From Sphingomonas jeddahensis (GTDB lineage Bacteria > Pseudomonadota > Alphaproteobacteria > Sphingomonadales > Sphingomonadaceae): DNA of 64,000 nucleotides. The notes under the pieces are model-generated. The model was not told where the DNA came from, searched no databases, and worked only from the letters and a program-made list of their open reading frames with translations. Location of the stretch: positions 310,001-374,000 of the forward strand of contig NZ_MPSB01000001.1 of the NCBI RefSeq assembly GCF_001981525.1. The letters run 5' to 3'. Every line of letters begins with the position of its first letter. Position 1 is the stretch's first letter. Below are positions 33,963 to 42,806 of this stretch, piece after piece. The position numbers and the translations under genes are program-made.

Positions 33963-35188
33963 ATGCACCCAATTCCTTCCGCGCCCAGCCTGACGAGCGC
34001 GGCCATTTCGGCGATTACGGCGGCCGCTATGTCGCTGAAACGCTGATGCCGCTGATCCTAGAGCTTGAGCGCGAATATCGTGCCGCGAAGAGCGATCCGG
34101 CGTTCCAGGCGCAGTTCGACGATTTGCTCGAACATTATGTCGGCCGTCCCTCCCCCCTCTATTATGCCGAGCGGCTGACCGACGCGCTGCGCGAGAACGC
34201 AACGGATGGCATGGGCGCGGAGATCTGGTTTAAGCGCGACGAGCTGAACCACACTGGCGCGCACAAGATCAACAATTGCATTGGCCAGATCCTGCTCGCG
34301 ATTCGTATGGGCAAGACGCGGATCATCGCTGAGACCGGCGCCGGCCAGCACGGCGTAGCGACGGCGACTGTGTGCGCGCGCTTCGGCCTGCCTTGCGTCA
34401 TCTACATGGGCGCGAAAGACGTCGAGCGGCAGGCGCCAAACGTGTTCCGCATGAAGCTGCTGGGCGCCGAGGTCCGCGCGGTGCAATCGGGCGCGCACAC
34501 GCTCAAAGATGCGATGAACGAGGCGATGCGCGACTGGGTCGCCAACGTTCACGACACCTTCTACATTATCGGCACCGCGGCCGGCCCGCATCCCTATCCG
34601 GAGCTGGTGCGCGACTTCCAAAGCGTTATCGGCCGCGAGGCGCGCGCGCAGATGATGGCGCGCATTGGCCGCTTGCCCGACCTGCTGGTGGCCGCGATCG
34701 GCGGTGGGTCGAACGCGATCGGCCTGTTCCATCCGTTCCTCGACGATCCCGACGTTCAGATGCTCGGCGTGGAAGCCGCAGGCGAAGGGCTGGAGAAGAA
34801 GCATGCTGCGAGTCTAGCGGGCGGCTTCCCCGGCGTGCTCCATGGCAACAAGACGTATTTGTTGCAGGACGAGGATGGGCAGATCGCGGAAGCGCATTCG
34901 ATCTCGGCCGGGCTCGATTACCCCGGAATCGGGCCGGAGCATGCATGGCTGAAAGATATCGGTCGCGTCGAATATACCGCGGTGACTGATGACGAGGCGC
35001 TCGACGCTTTCCAGCTGCTGTGCCGGACTGAAGGGATCATTCCCGCGCTCGAACCTTCGCACGCGATTGCAGCTGTAAGCCGCAAGGCACGGGAGATGCG
35101 GCAGGATCAAGTAATCCTGGCCAATCTATGCGGGCGCGGGGACAAGGACATCTTCACCGTCGCGCATGCGCTGGGGGTGGCGATATGA
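33959..35188 (+). CDS. trpB: Tryptophan synthase beta chain
   Basis: 409 residues. PLP binds Lys103 in [29 protein letters not shown] and the phosphate-binding [10 protein letters not shown] are in place. The C-terminal [13 protein letters not shown] and LCGRGDKDI also match. It condenses indole with serine. It is coupled by four-base overlaps with trpF upstream and trpA downstream. Confidence 0.98.
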   Translation: MNAPNSFRAQPDERGHFGDYGGRYVAETLMPLILELEREYRAAKSDPAFQAQFDDLLEHYVGRPSPLYYAERLTDALRENATDGMGAEIWFKRDELNHTGAHKINNCIGQILLAIRMGKTRIIAETGAGQHGVATATVCARFGLPCVIYMGAKDVERQAPNVFRMKLLGAEVRAVQSGAHTLKDAMNEAMRDWVANVHDTFYIIGTAAGPHPYPELVRDFQSVIGREARAQMMARIGRLPDLLVAAIGGGSNAIGLFHPFLDDPDVQMLGVEAAGEGLEKKHAASLAGGFPGVLHGNKTYLLQDEDGQIAEAHSISAGLDYPGIGPEHAWLKDIGRVEYTAVTDDEALDAFQLLCRTEGIIPALEPSHAIAAVSRKAREMRQDQVILANLCGRGDKDIFTVAHALGVAI

Positions 35189-35976
35189 GCCGCCTTTCCC
35201 AGGCCTTCACGAAGGGACACGCGGCGCTCGTCACCTTCGTGACTGCCGGCGATGGCGACACGCCCGCAGTGTTAGACGCGCTGGTGGCAGCAGGTGCCGA
35301 CGTGATCGAGCTCGGCATGCCGTTCACCGATCCGATGGCGGACGGACCGGCTATCCAGGCCGCCAATATCCGCAGCCTCGTAGCCGGCACAACAACCGCC
35401 GATATCCTGCGGATCGCACGCGATTTTCGTGCGCGCCATGCCGACGTGCCGCTAGTGTTGATGGGCTATGCCAACCCGATGGTCCGCCGCGGCGCCGACT
35501 GGTTCGCCAGCGCTGCCAAGGAAGCGGGCGTGGACGGCGTGATCTGCGTCGATATTCCCCCGGAGGAGGACGAGGCGCTTGGGCCGGCGCTCCGACGTAG
35601 CGGCATCGATCTCGTGCGGTTGGCCACCCCCACCACTGATGTGGCGCGTCTGCCGCAGGTGCTCGATGGTGCGTCGGGCTTCGTCTATTACGTCTCGGTT
35701 GCCGGCATCACCGGCCTGCAACAGGCCGCGCAGGGATCGATCGAGGATGCGGTCGCGCGGCTGAAGGCGGCAACGGATCTGCCGATCGCAGTGGGCTTCG
35801 GCGTGCGCACACCCGATCAGGCGCGGGAAATTGCGCGCGTGGCGGATGGCGTGGTGGTCGGCTCGGCGATCGTCGAGCTGGTAGCGGCGCACGGCAGGGA
35901 TGCGCCCGCGCATGTGCGCACTTATGTTGAAGGATTGGCGGCCGCTGTTCGCGCCGCTCGGAAGGAACTCGCATGA
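35185..35976 (+). CDS. trpA: Tryptophan synthase alpha chain
   Basis: 263 residues from the ATG at 35185. Catalytic Glu42 in [11 protein letters not shown] and Asp53 in [11 protein letters not shown] are present, as are [13 protein letters not shown] and the phosphate-binding [10 protein letters not shown]. It cleaves indole-glycerol phosphate and channels indole to TrpB. Four-base overlaps tie it to trpB and accD. Confidence 0.98.
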   Translation: MSRLSQAFTKGHAALVTFVTAGDGDTPAVLDALVAAGADVIELGMPFTDPMADGPAIQAANIRSLVAGTTTADILRIARDFRARHADVPLVLMGYANPMVRRGADWFASAAKEAGVDGVICVDIPPEEDEALGPALRRSGIDLVRLATPTTDVARLPQVLDGASGFVYYVSVAGITGLQQAAQGSIEDAVARLKAATDLPIAVGFGVRTPDQAREIARVADGVVVGSAIVELVAAHGRDAPAHVRTYVEGLAAAVRAARKELA

Positions 35977-36833
35977 GCTGGTTGTCCAGCGTTCGCAACG
36001 CTTTATCGTTCGTTGTTCCGGCGAAGAAGGAAACACCCGACAACCTTTGGCACAAGTGCAAGGGGTGCGGGACGATGGTGTTCACCAAGGAATGGGAGGA
36101 GAACCTTTCCGTCTGCCCGACGTGCGACCATCACGGGCGGATCGGCCCTGCCGCGCGCTTCGCGCACCTGCTCGACGAGGGCAGCGCCGACCTCCTGCCG
36201 TCGCCGCACGCGCCTGAGGATCCACTCAAGTTCCGCGACTCGAAACGCTATGCCGATCGACTGAAGGCCGCCCGTGCGGATACGGGCGAGCAGGACGCGT
36301 TCATCAACGCGCGCGGCACCATTCACGGGCACCGGGTGGTGATCGGCGTGCAGGATTTCGCCTTCATGGGCGGATCGATGGGTCAGGCCGTTGGCGAGGC
36401 GTTCATCCAGGGCGTCGAGACGGCGATCAAGGACAAGGCGCCGTTCGTGGTGTTTACCGCGAGCGGCGGGGCGCGCATGCAGGAGGGCATCCTCAGCCTG
36501 ATGCAGATGCCGCGCAGCACCGTGGCGATCCAGATGCTCCACGACGCTGGCCTGCCCTATATCGTCGTGCTGACCGATCCCACCTCCGGCGGCGTGATGG
36601 CGGCTTATGCGATGCTGGGAGATATCCACATCGCCGAGCCGCGCGCGACCTTGGCCTTCACCGGCCGTCGCGTGATCGAGAATACGATCCGCGAGAAGTT
36701 GCCCGACGATTTCCAGACCAGCGAATATTATCTGGAGCACGGGCTGATCGACATGGTCGTCCATCGCAAGGAGCTGCGCGATCGCCTGGCGACGGTGATC
36801 GGCTATCTCTGCGAGGGCCGCAAGGCGGCCTAA
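35973..36833 (+). CDS. accD: Acetyl-CoA carboxylase carboxyltransferase subunit beta
   Basis: 286 residues. The zinc ribbon has Cys29 and Cys32 (KCKGCG) and Cys48 and Cys51 (CPTC). The carboxyltransferase domain includes [31 protein letters not shown], and [17 protein letters not shown]. It transfers carboxyl groups to acetyl-CoA with AccA for fatty-acid synthesis. The trpA-accD-folC order is a conserved alphaproteobacterial arrangement. Confidence 0.98.
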   Translation: MSWLSSVRNALSFVVPAKKETPDNLWHKCKGCGTMVFTKEWEENLSVCPTCDHHGRIGPAARFAHLLDEGSADLLPSPHAPEDPLKFRDSKRYADRLKAARADTGEQDAFINARGTIHGHRVVIGVQDFAFMGGSMGQAVGEAFIQGVETAIKDKAPFVVFTASGGARMQEGILSLMQMPRSTVAIQMLHDAGLPYIVVLTDPTSGGVMAAYAMLGDIHIAEPRATLAFTGRRVIENTIREKLPDDFQTSEYYLEHGLIDMVVHRKELRDRLATVIGYLCEGRKAA

Positions 36834-36936
36834 TCTCCCCTCCCGCCTGCGGAGGGGTCGGGGGAGGGCCTGTCCCCGACCGTCATGGGCTAGAGGACAG
36901 GCCCTCCCCTAGCCCCTCCCGCAAGCGGGAGGGGGA
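36834..36936. repeat. Intergenic palindromic repeat, family C (copy 2)
   Basis: CCTCCCGCCTGCGGAGGGG and GCCCCTCCCGCAAGCGGGAG hairpins at each end surround GGGGGAGGGCCTGTCC and AGGACAGGCCCTCCCCT, so the whole 100-base unit is itself an inverted repeat. The right end provides the folC ribosome binding site. Confidence 0.85.
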
Positions 36937-36939
36937 TTG

Positions 36940-38277
36940 ATGCCCGATCACGCCATTTCCACCGATCCCGCCGTGCAGGCACAGCTCGACCGCTTGTGGT
37001 CGCTGTCGCCGGGCGCCGACGTGCTCGGCCTCTCGCGCATCACCGTGCTGCTCGCGCGCGTCGGCAATCCGCATCTGCGCCTGCCGCCGGTGTTCCATGT
37101 CGCCGGCACCAACGGGAAGGGCTCCACCTGCGCTTTCCTTCGCGCGATGCTGGAAGCGGACGGCAAGCGCGTTCACGTCTATTCCAGCCCGCACCTCGTC
37201 CGGTTCAATGAACGTATCCGGGTCGCCGGAAGTTTGATCGAGGACGCCGCGCTTGCGCCGCTGCTGAAGGAAGTGCTCGACGCCGGCGGCGATATCGGCG
37301 CCAGTTTCTTCGAGGTCACGACGGCGGCAGCGTTCCTTGCCTTCGCCCGCACGCCAGCCGACGCCTGCGTGATTGAGGTGGGGCTTGGCGGGCGGCTTGA
37401 CGCGACCAACGTGGTCCAGCCGATGGTGTGCGGGATCGCGGGTCTCGGCATCGATCATGAGGCGTTCCTGCTGGCGGAAGAGGCGGGCACGCCCGCCGAG
37501 CCGATCGCGCGCGTTGCCTTCGAAAAGGCGGGCATCGCCAAACCCGGCGTGCCGCTGGTCACGCAAGCCTATCCTGTACCGGCGGCCCAGGCGGTCGCGG
37601 CGGTGGCGCGCACGAATGGCGCGACGCTGCTGGCGCGAGGCGAAAAGTGGAATGCGGCTGTCGGCGAAACCCTGACCTATCGGGATCAGACGGGAACGCT
37701 TGACCTGCCGCTGCCGACACTCCCCGGCGTACATCAGGCGGACAATGCCGCACTCGCGCTTGCCATGCTCCGGCACCAGCAAACCATCGCCGTCGCGCCC
37801 CAGGCGATGCAGGCCGGGGTTCGCGACGCGTTCTGGCCGGCGCGCATGCAACGGCTGTCAGATGGTCCACTGACCCGGCTGCTCGGCACCCCGCCAGCGC
37901 ACGGGATCTGGTTGGACGGCGCGCATAACGAGTCAGCCGCCATGGCGATTGCCGACAACTGGCCCCGTCACGTGCCAACGGCGATCGTCATCGGCATCCT
38001 CGCCAACAAGCGCGCTGGGGAGGTGCTTCGGCGCCTGATCGGCATGGCGAACAAGGTTCAGGTCATCGCCGTGCCAGTTCCGGGTCATGCCAGTCACTCA
38101 CCCGCGGCCCTCGCGGCCGAGGCGCAGGTGCTGGGAGCGGTTAGTGCGGCCACTGCGGAAACGGTGCAGGAGGCCTTCACGGCGCTCGCCGGCGCTGGGG
38201 CTGAGCGCGTGCTTGTCGCTGGCTCACTCTATCTAGCCGGCAAGGTGCTCGACGCGAACGACGAACTGCCCAGTTGA
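36940..38277 (+). CDS. folC: Folylpolyglutamate synthase / dihydrofolate synthase
   Basis: 445 residues from the ATG at 36940; GGAGG seven bases upstream belongs to the family C repeat. The ATP-binding loop is GTNGKGST (56-63), followed by VYSSPHLVRFNERI, the FEVTTAAAFLAF segment, EVGLGGRLDATNVV, and the C-terminal WLDGAHNESA Mur-ligase motif. It adds glutamate to folates and joins dihydropteroate with glutamate. It closes the trpFBA-accD-folC run. Confidence 0.95.
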   Translation: MPDHAISTDPAVQAQLDRLWSLSPGADVLGLSRITVLLARVGNPHLRLPPVFHVAGTNGKGSTCAFLRAMLEADGKRVHVYSSPHLVRFNERIRVAGSLIEDAALAPLLKEVLDAGGDIGASFFEVTTAAAFLAFARTPADACVIEVGLGGRLDATNVVQPMVCGIAGLGIDHEAFLLAEEAGTPAEPIARVAFEKAGIAKPGVPLVTQAYPVPAAQAVAAVARTNGATLLARGEKWNAAVGETLTYRDQTGTLDLPLPTLPGVHQADNAALALAMLRHQQTIAVAPQAMQAGVRDAFWPARMQRLSDGPLTRLLGTPPAHGIWLDGAHNESAAMAIADNWPRHVPTAIVIGILANKRAGEVLRRLIGMANKVQVIAVPVPGHASHSPAALAAEAQVLGAVSAATAETVQEAFTALAGAGAERVLVAGSLYLAGKVLDANDELPS

Positions 38278-38286
38278 GGCTCAACG

Positions 38287-38305
38287 TTGCGATTGACTTG
38301 CAATA
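38287..38305 (+). promoter_or_regulatory. Possible Fur-type operator upstream of the Cys-rich small protein
   Basis: TTGCGATTGACTTGCAATA resembles Fur boxes of the GCGAAT-GATT-TGCAAT style known in some proteobacteria, and also contains a TTGACT -35-like hexamer and a direct TTGC(G/A)A repeat 11 bases apart. It lies 41-59 bases before the ATG at 38346. The Fur reading is inference. Confidence 0.3.
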
Positions 38306-38345
38306 GCGGATTAGGGAGACTGTTCGCGAAGAGGAGTCGTCCCCC

Positions 38346-38777
38346 ATGACCATGTCCGCCATCGCTACCCTGGCCGCCTTGCCCCACGCGCTGCCCGACT
38401 GCCCGAACGGTCGCACCGCGCTATTCGCCATGCGTCGCATCGGAGGTCACGGCCTCACCGATGCACGCGCCGCGCATGCGCTGTTCACCGCTTTCGGGGA
38501 GGGGTTCCGCCGCCCGCTGACGCTGGTCCGCGGGTTGATGGCGGACATGGCCGCCGCCGCCGCCGGGCCGATCTCGATCGCGCCCTGCTGTTGCGCCCGG
38601 ATGACGCATGCCGAAGCGGCGCTGCTGACTATCCTGGCGCGGGTGGAGGTGTATCCCGAAACCGCGCGGCTGTTGCTGGCCGACCTCCTCGGCATCCGCG
38701 CGGTCGATGGCGTTCTCGCCAGCGCGGCGGCAGTGGCGGTCGCCTTTGCTGACGAGGGCCGGCCGATCACGGCCTAA
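38346..38777 (+). CDS. Conserved hypothetical protein with CCC motif (DUF6628-like)
   Basis: 143 residues. It starts with a low-complexity Ala/Leu part, then LFAMRRIGGHGLTDARAAHALF and a distinctive PCCCARMTHAEAALL, ending in an alanine-rich helix. I associate this pattern with a sphingomonad family of unknown function (DUF6628), from memory and without a search. The three adjacent cysteines could bind metal. GAGGAG lies about 10-15 bases before the ATG. It is convergent with the AmpG gene, three bases apart. Confidence 0.7.
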   Translation: MTMSAIATLAALPHALPDCPNGRTALFAMRRIGGHGLTDARAAHALFTAFGEGFRRPLTLVRGLMADMAAAAAGPISIAPCCCARMTHAEAALLTILARVEVYPETARLLLADLLGIRAVDGVLASAAAVAVAFADEGRPITA

Positions 38778-38780
38778 GGA

Positions 38781-40124
38781 TCACGGCGTCAGCTTCTGCG
38801 GGGGCGATGTCCCCTCCTCGGCGGTCGGCTGGCGCGCCTGCTCGACCACAAAGCCGCGGCGCCACAGCACCCAAAGCAGGATCAACCCGGGCAGCGCGAC
38901 GATCATGGTGACGATCCAGAAGCCGACCCAGCCGAACTCCTCGGCGACATAACCGGACGGCGTCGACAGCCACGTCCGCCCGACCACTGCGAAGGATGAC
39001 AGAAGTGCGAATTGCGTCGCCGTATAGGCGAGGTTCGCGAGGCCGGAGAGATAGGTCGCGAACACGGTCAGGCCGATGCCGCTCGTCACCTGCTCGGTGG
39101 CGACAGCGATGAACAGCCAAGTCGGAGAATGGCCTTGCATGGCAAGGATCGCGAAGGTCGCGTTGGACAGCATCATCAACACGCCCGACACGAACAACGC
39201 ACGCCCCATGCCGAGCCATGCAAGGAAAGGCGCCCCCAATGCGGTGCCGATCAGCAAGCCCCACAGCCCGACCACCTTGTTGATCGCAAGGAATTCGGTG
39301 TCGGAGAAGCCAAGCTCGACGATCATCGGATTGAGCATCCCCTGCCCCATCGCGTCGCCCAGCTTATAGACGAGCACGAACAGCAGGATCAGCAGCGCGC
39401 CGCGGCGACGGAAGAACTCGCGGAATGGGCTGACCACCGTATCGGTGAACCAACCACGCCCGCCGCGCCGCACCGTCTGCTCGTGTAGCCCCGGGCCCAT
39501 CCACAAGGCCGCGATCGCCGCCGGGATCAGGCACAGCGAGGTCAGGCCGTAGCCAAGACCCCAGCCGAGCCCCAGCCCTTCGCTCGACGCAACCGCGATC
39601 GTGCCGACGCCGGCGATGAAATTGCCGGTGCGATAGCCGAACTGGTTGGTCGCGGTGCCGTGTGCCAGCTCGTCGTCAGGCAGGATTTCGATGCGATATG
39701 CGTCGATGACGATATCCTGCGTCGCCGACAGGAACGCCGTCACGATCGCCCAGAACGCAAAGACGCCGAGGTGCAGCTCCGGCTGGCTCGCGCCCAGCAT
39801 CCATACCGAGACGAACAGCAACGCCTGCACGAGGAACAGCCAGGCGCGTCGCTGCCCCACCAGGTTGGCCAGCACCGGCAGGCGAATGCGGTCGATCAGC
39901 GGCGCCCAGAGGAACTTCAGCGTATAGGGGGTGGTGAGGCCGATCGCGAAGCCGATCGTCTTCTTGTCGATGCCGACCTTGGCAAGCCAGAAGGTCATCG
40001 TGCCAAGAAGCAATGTCAGCGGGAAACCGCTGGAGATCCCCAGCAGAAAGGCGGCAAACGGTCGCGGCCGCAGATAGGGAGCCATCGCCGCGCCAAACCC
40101 GCGCCGCGCCACTGCTTCGGACAT
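38781..40124 (-). CDS. ampG: AmpG-type MFS permease
   Basis: 447 residues from the ATG at 40122-40124; a GTG twelve bases earlier (40134-40136) is an alternative. About twelve to fourteen helices; N-terminal FAAFLLGISSGFPLTLLLGTM and FLWAPLIDR are AmpG hallmarks. SATQDIVIDAYRIEILPDDE and FATYLSGLANLAYTATQFALLSS are also typical. AmpG imports anhydro-muropeptides for cell-wall recycling and beta-lactamase signalling. No ampC/ampR is near it, so recycling is the more likely role. Confidence 0.9.
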   Translation of the reverse strand: MSEAVARRGFGAAMAPYLRPRPFAAFLLGISSGFPLTLLLGTMTFWLAKVGIDKKTIGFAIGLTTPYTLKFLWAPLIDRIRLPVLANLVGQRRAWLFLVQALLFVSVWMLGASQPELHLGVFAFWAIVTAFLSATQDIVIDAYRIEILPDDELAHGTATNQFGYRTGNFIAGVGTIAVASSEGLGLGWGLGYGLTSLCLIPAAIAALWMGPGLHEQTVRRGGRGWFTDTVVSPFREFFRRRGALLILLFVLVYKLGDAMGQGMLNPMIVELGFSDTEFLAINKVVGLWGLLIGTALGAPFLAWLGMGRALFVSGVLMMLSNATFAILAMQGHSPTWLFIAVATEQVTSGIGLTVFATYLSGLANLAYTATQFALLSSFAVVGRTWLSTPSGYVAEEFGWVGFWIVTMIVALPGLILLWVLWRRGFVVEQARQPTAEEGTSPPQKLTP

Positions 40125-40496
40125 TATACGCTTCACTCCCCACGCACTTCTCGCGGGGGCTTAGCGGATCGTCACGCGATCGTCATCCCGGCGTGAGGCG
40201 GCGCGGCGTGCTCGTCATCCCGAGAGCACGAGTCCGCTGCGCAACCCACGCCGTCATGCCGGGCTTGTCCCGGCATCCACCGGGCCGCACCCTCACCACT
40301 GTGGAGTTTGCGGAACAGTGGACCCCGGCACAGGGCAAGGGTGACGGGGGCGGGGGTGACGGGGTCGCATGTGACGGGAGCGCGACCTGGACGCCGCTAG
40401 GGCGCGCGACTGGGGCTGTGCCCGGTGATCTGGGAATTTCAGCTTCGCCAGACGACGGCAACTGTCAGGATGTCTCGTGGAACCGCCACCATCCGG
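40125..40496. other. Non-coding gap between tRNA-Asp genes and the AmpG gene
   Basis: About 370 bases with no gene. It should contain the AmpG promoter and the 3' trailer of the tRNA-Asp transcript. A family B repeat lies at 40250-40347. A small CCACC/GGTGG hairpin at about 40486-40499 touches the tRNA 3' end. Confidence 0.5.
40250..40347. repeat. Intergenic palindromic repeat, family B (copy 5)
   Basis: Starts CCGTCATGCCGGGCTTGTCC and ends CCCCGGCACAGGGCAAGGGT, with GGAGTTTGCGGAACAGTGG in the middle, nearly the same as the copy at 10257. Confidence 0.85.
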
Positions 40497-40573
<77 letters not shown>

Positions 40574-40624
40574 TCGGACCAGCCGTGTCGGACTTCCACG
40601 TGGATCAGCACCATCCGTGAAGGA

Positions 40625-40701
<77 letters not shown>

Positions 40702-40725
40702 TTGGATCAGCGTGGAGGCGCGCCA

Positions 40726-41970
40726 CTATGCCACCGGCGCGTGGCTGTCAACGACCGGGCCGTCACTTTTTTCCGCCCGGCGTGATCGCCGGCGCGGCTG
40801 GCGCACCAAGGTGCCGTGTTCGAACAGGAAGCCGGCGATATCGGGCTTGCCCGCACCGTTGATGATCGTCTGAATGATGATCAGCAGCGGCACCGCGAGC
40901 AGTGCGCCGATTGTGCCCCACACCCAACCCCAGAAGCTCAGCGAGACGAGGATCAGCACCGGGTTGATCGTAAGGCGATGCCCGACGATCAGCGGCGTCA
41001 CGACGTTCGCCTCGACCAGATGAAGGCCGTACATGATCGCCGGGGCTGCAAGCGCGGTTGCAACGTCGCTGAAGGTCATCAATCCACCGACCGCGACCAG
41101 CAGCGCCGCGATCACCGGGCCGAAATAGGGGATGTAGTTGAACAAGGCGACGATCCCCCCCCACATCAGCGGAAAGGGCATGCCGAGCAGGTGCAAAGCG
41201 CCCGCCGTGACCAAGCCGAGCACGATGTTGATGAGGGTGATCGTGCCGAGATAGCTCGACACGTCGTCCACCACGTCCTGGATCACCCGCGCTGTCGCCA
41301 TGGCGCCGCCGAAGCTTTCGCGATTGGTGATCATCTTGGCGCGGAGCCTCGTCCAGCCGGACAGGAAGAAGAAGCTCACCAGCACCGCATAAAGAACCTG
41401 GATGATGACGGCCGGGGCGGACGTGGCCGCCAGCTCGAGAATGGAGCTGGGCGGTGCGACGGCGGCGGTGGGTGACTGACGCACCGGCGTACTCGCCAAC
41501 CGCCGCAACGTGCGGTTCACATAGCGTTCGAGGTTTGAATAAAGATCGAGCAGCGGCGCCAGGTTTTCCTGAATGCGGTCGATGCGACGCGGGAGCAGCT
41601 GAAAGAAATCCACCGCCGGCACCACGATCGCGGCCAGCGCGACATTTGCCGCAATCAGGAACAGCAGGACGCAGAACAGCGCCGCAATCGCTGGTGGCAC
41701 CCGCCGCGCCTCCAGCCATTCCAGCAGCGGAATAAGCGCGATCGCCACCACCATCGCCGCGGCGGTAGGCATGAAGAATTCCGCGCCCGCCTTCAATGCA
41801 AAGGGCACGCCGACCACCAGCCCCATGCCCGCGGTAAGGGTCAGCGCCGCGAGCAACCGATCGCGGCGCAGCGCGACTCGCGGATCTTCCGCCGACAGCA
41901 GCCCGCCTGTCCCGAACGCCTGTTCCGGTAGTGCCGACGAGGCGCCAGGATCGTCAGAGGAATGGGGCAT
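40726..41970 (-). CDS. AI-2E family (PerM/TqsA-type) membrane transporter
   Basis: 414 residues from the ATG at 41968-41970, with AGGG upstream. About seven or eight helices; the family pattern shows in the paired N-terminal helices (LTAGMGLVVGVPFALKAGAEFF), a central soluble part, and the C-terminal GIVALFNYIPYFGPVIAALL, LVEANVVTPLIVGHRLTINP and VLILVSLSFWGWVWGTIGALLAVPLL. Members export AI-2 or act as Na+/H+ antiporters; function here is unknown. It follows the Crp/Fnr regulator on the same strand after 78 bases. Confidence 0.9.
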   Translation of the reverse strand: MPHSSDDPGASSALPEQAFGTGGLLSAEDPRVALRRDRLLAALTLTAGMGLVVGVPFALKAGAEFFMPTAAAMVVAIALIPLLEWLEARRVPPAIAALFCVLLFLIAANVALAAIVVPAVDFFQLLPRRIDRIQENLAPLLDLYSNLERYVNRTLRRLASTPVRQSPTAAVAPPSSILELAATSAPAVIIQVLYAVLVSFFFLSGWTRLRAKMITNRESFGGAMATARVIQDVVDDVSSYLGTITLINIVLGLVTAGALHLLGMPFPLMWGGIVALFNYIPYFGPVIAALLVAVGGLMTFSDVATALAAPAIMYGLHLVEANVVTPLIVGHRLTINPVLILVSLSFWGWVWGTIGALLAVPLLIIIQTIINGAGKPDIAGFLFEHGTLVRQPRRRSRRAEKSDGPVVDSHAPVA

Positions 41971-42048
41971 GACAAACAACCCTAGCGCGACGGATTGCCG
42001 CTCGCCAGCGGGTGCATCGTCGTGGATCAAGACGGGATGTGAACGGGA

Positions 42049-42774
42049 TCACGCCTTCCAGGGCCCGTCCTCCAGATACAGATAATCGGAGTCGAACTCG
42101 CCAACCCGCGCGAGTTGTCCAAAGTCCAGAATCCGCGCCTTGCCGCGGCCGACGATCGCCAGGCCGTCTTCGCGCAGGCGCCGCACGATGCGATTGACGT
42201 GAACGCTGGTCAGCCCGGTCGCCTCGCCCAAATCCTGCTGGGTGAGCGGCAGATCGTAACCGTTGTCCGACACTCGCCCAACGGCGCTCATCCGGCAGAA
42301 GGTTTCGCAAAGAAAATGCGCCAGCCGCCCCGCCGCGTCTAGGCGGCCGATGCGGAAGATCCACTCACGGTGGAGCGCGGCGTCCAGCAAGGTGCTGAAC
42401 CACAGCATGGCGGCAAGGTGCGGACGATCGACCATGATCCGGTCAATCTGTTCGTGCGGGATGAAGGCGAACTTCGCCTCGCTGATGGTGCCCACGTCAT
42501 GATCGATGAAACGGGACGGATAGCCGTGCAGGTCAACGAAGTCGCCTGGCACATGATAGGACAATAGCTGCCGATAGCCATCGCGCGCGTCCATGTAGCG
42601 GCAAGCGTAGCCCTCCACCAGCAAGGTGCTGTAGCGCATCCGCTCCCCGCGGCGCGACATGACCTTGCGGGCCGGCACGGTCTCGACCCGCTCGATCGCG
42701 GTCTCGAGCGCGGCAATCTCCGCCTCGGTCAATTCCGAGCGCCGCCGCCCGCGCAGGAAGTCCCTTGTTTCCAC
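42049..42774 (-). CDS. Crp/Fnr family transcriptional regulator
   Basis: 241 residues from a GTG at 42772-42774, chosen for the AAAGGA six bases upstream. The cyclic-nucleotide-binding-like barrel (TLLVEGYACRYMDARDGYRQLLSYHVPGDFVDLHG) is at the N-terminus. The C-terminal winged HTH reads LTQQDLGEATGLTSVHVNRI VRRL. There is no FNR-type Cys cluster in the N-terminus, so oxygen sensing by Fe-S is unlikely; the effector is unknown. It lies 32 bases after the acyl-CoA ligase on the same strand. Confidence 0.9.
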   Translation of the reverse strand: METRDFLRGRRRSELTEAEIAALETAIERVETVPARKVMSRRGERMRYSTLLVEGYACRYMDARDGYRQLLSYHVPGDFVDLHGYPSRFIDHDVGTISEAKFAFIPHEQIDRIMVDRPHLAAMLWFSTLLDAALHREWIFRIGRLDAAGRLAHFLCETFCRMSAVGRVSDNGYDLPLTQQDLGEATGLTSVHVNRIVRRLREDGLAIVGRGKARILDFGQLARVGEFDSDYLYLEDGPWKA

Positions 42775-42780
42775 CGACGA

Positions 42781-42786
42781 TCCTTT
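42781..42786 (-). promoter_or_regulatory. Ribosome binding site that decides the GTG start of the Crp/Fnr gene
   Basis: On the minus strand AAAGGA is followed by six bases and GTG (42774). Residues encoded upstream of this GTG lack family resemblance and would run into the ligase stop region. Confidence 0.55.
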
Positions 42787-42806
42787 TGTTTCGCCGATGC
42801 AACGCT

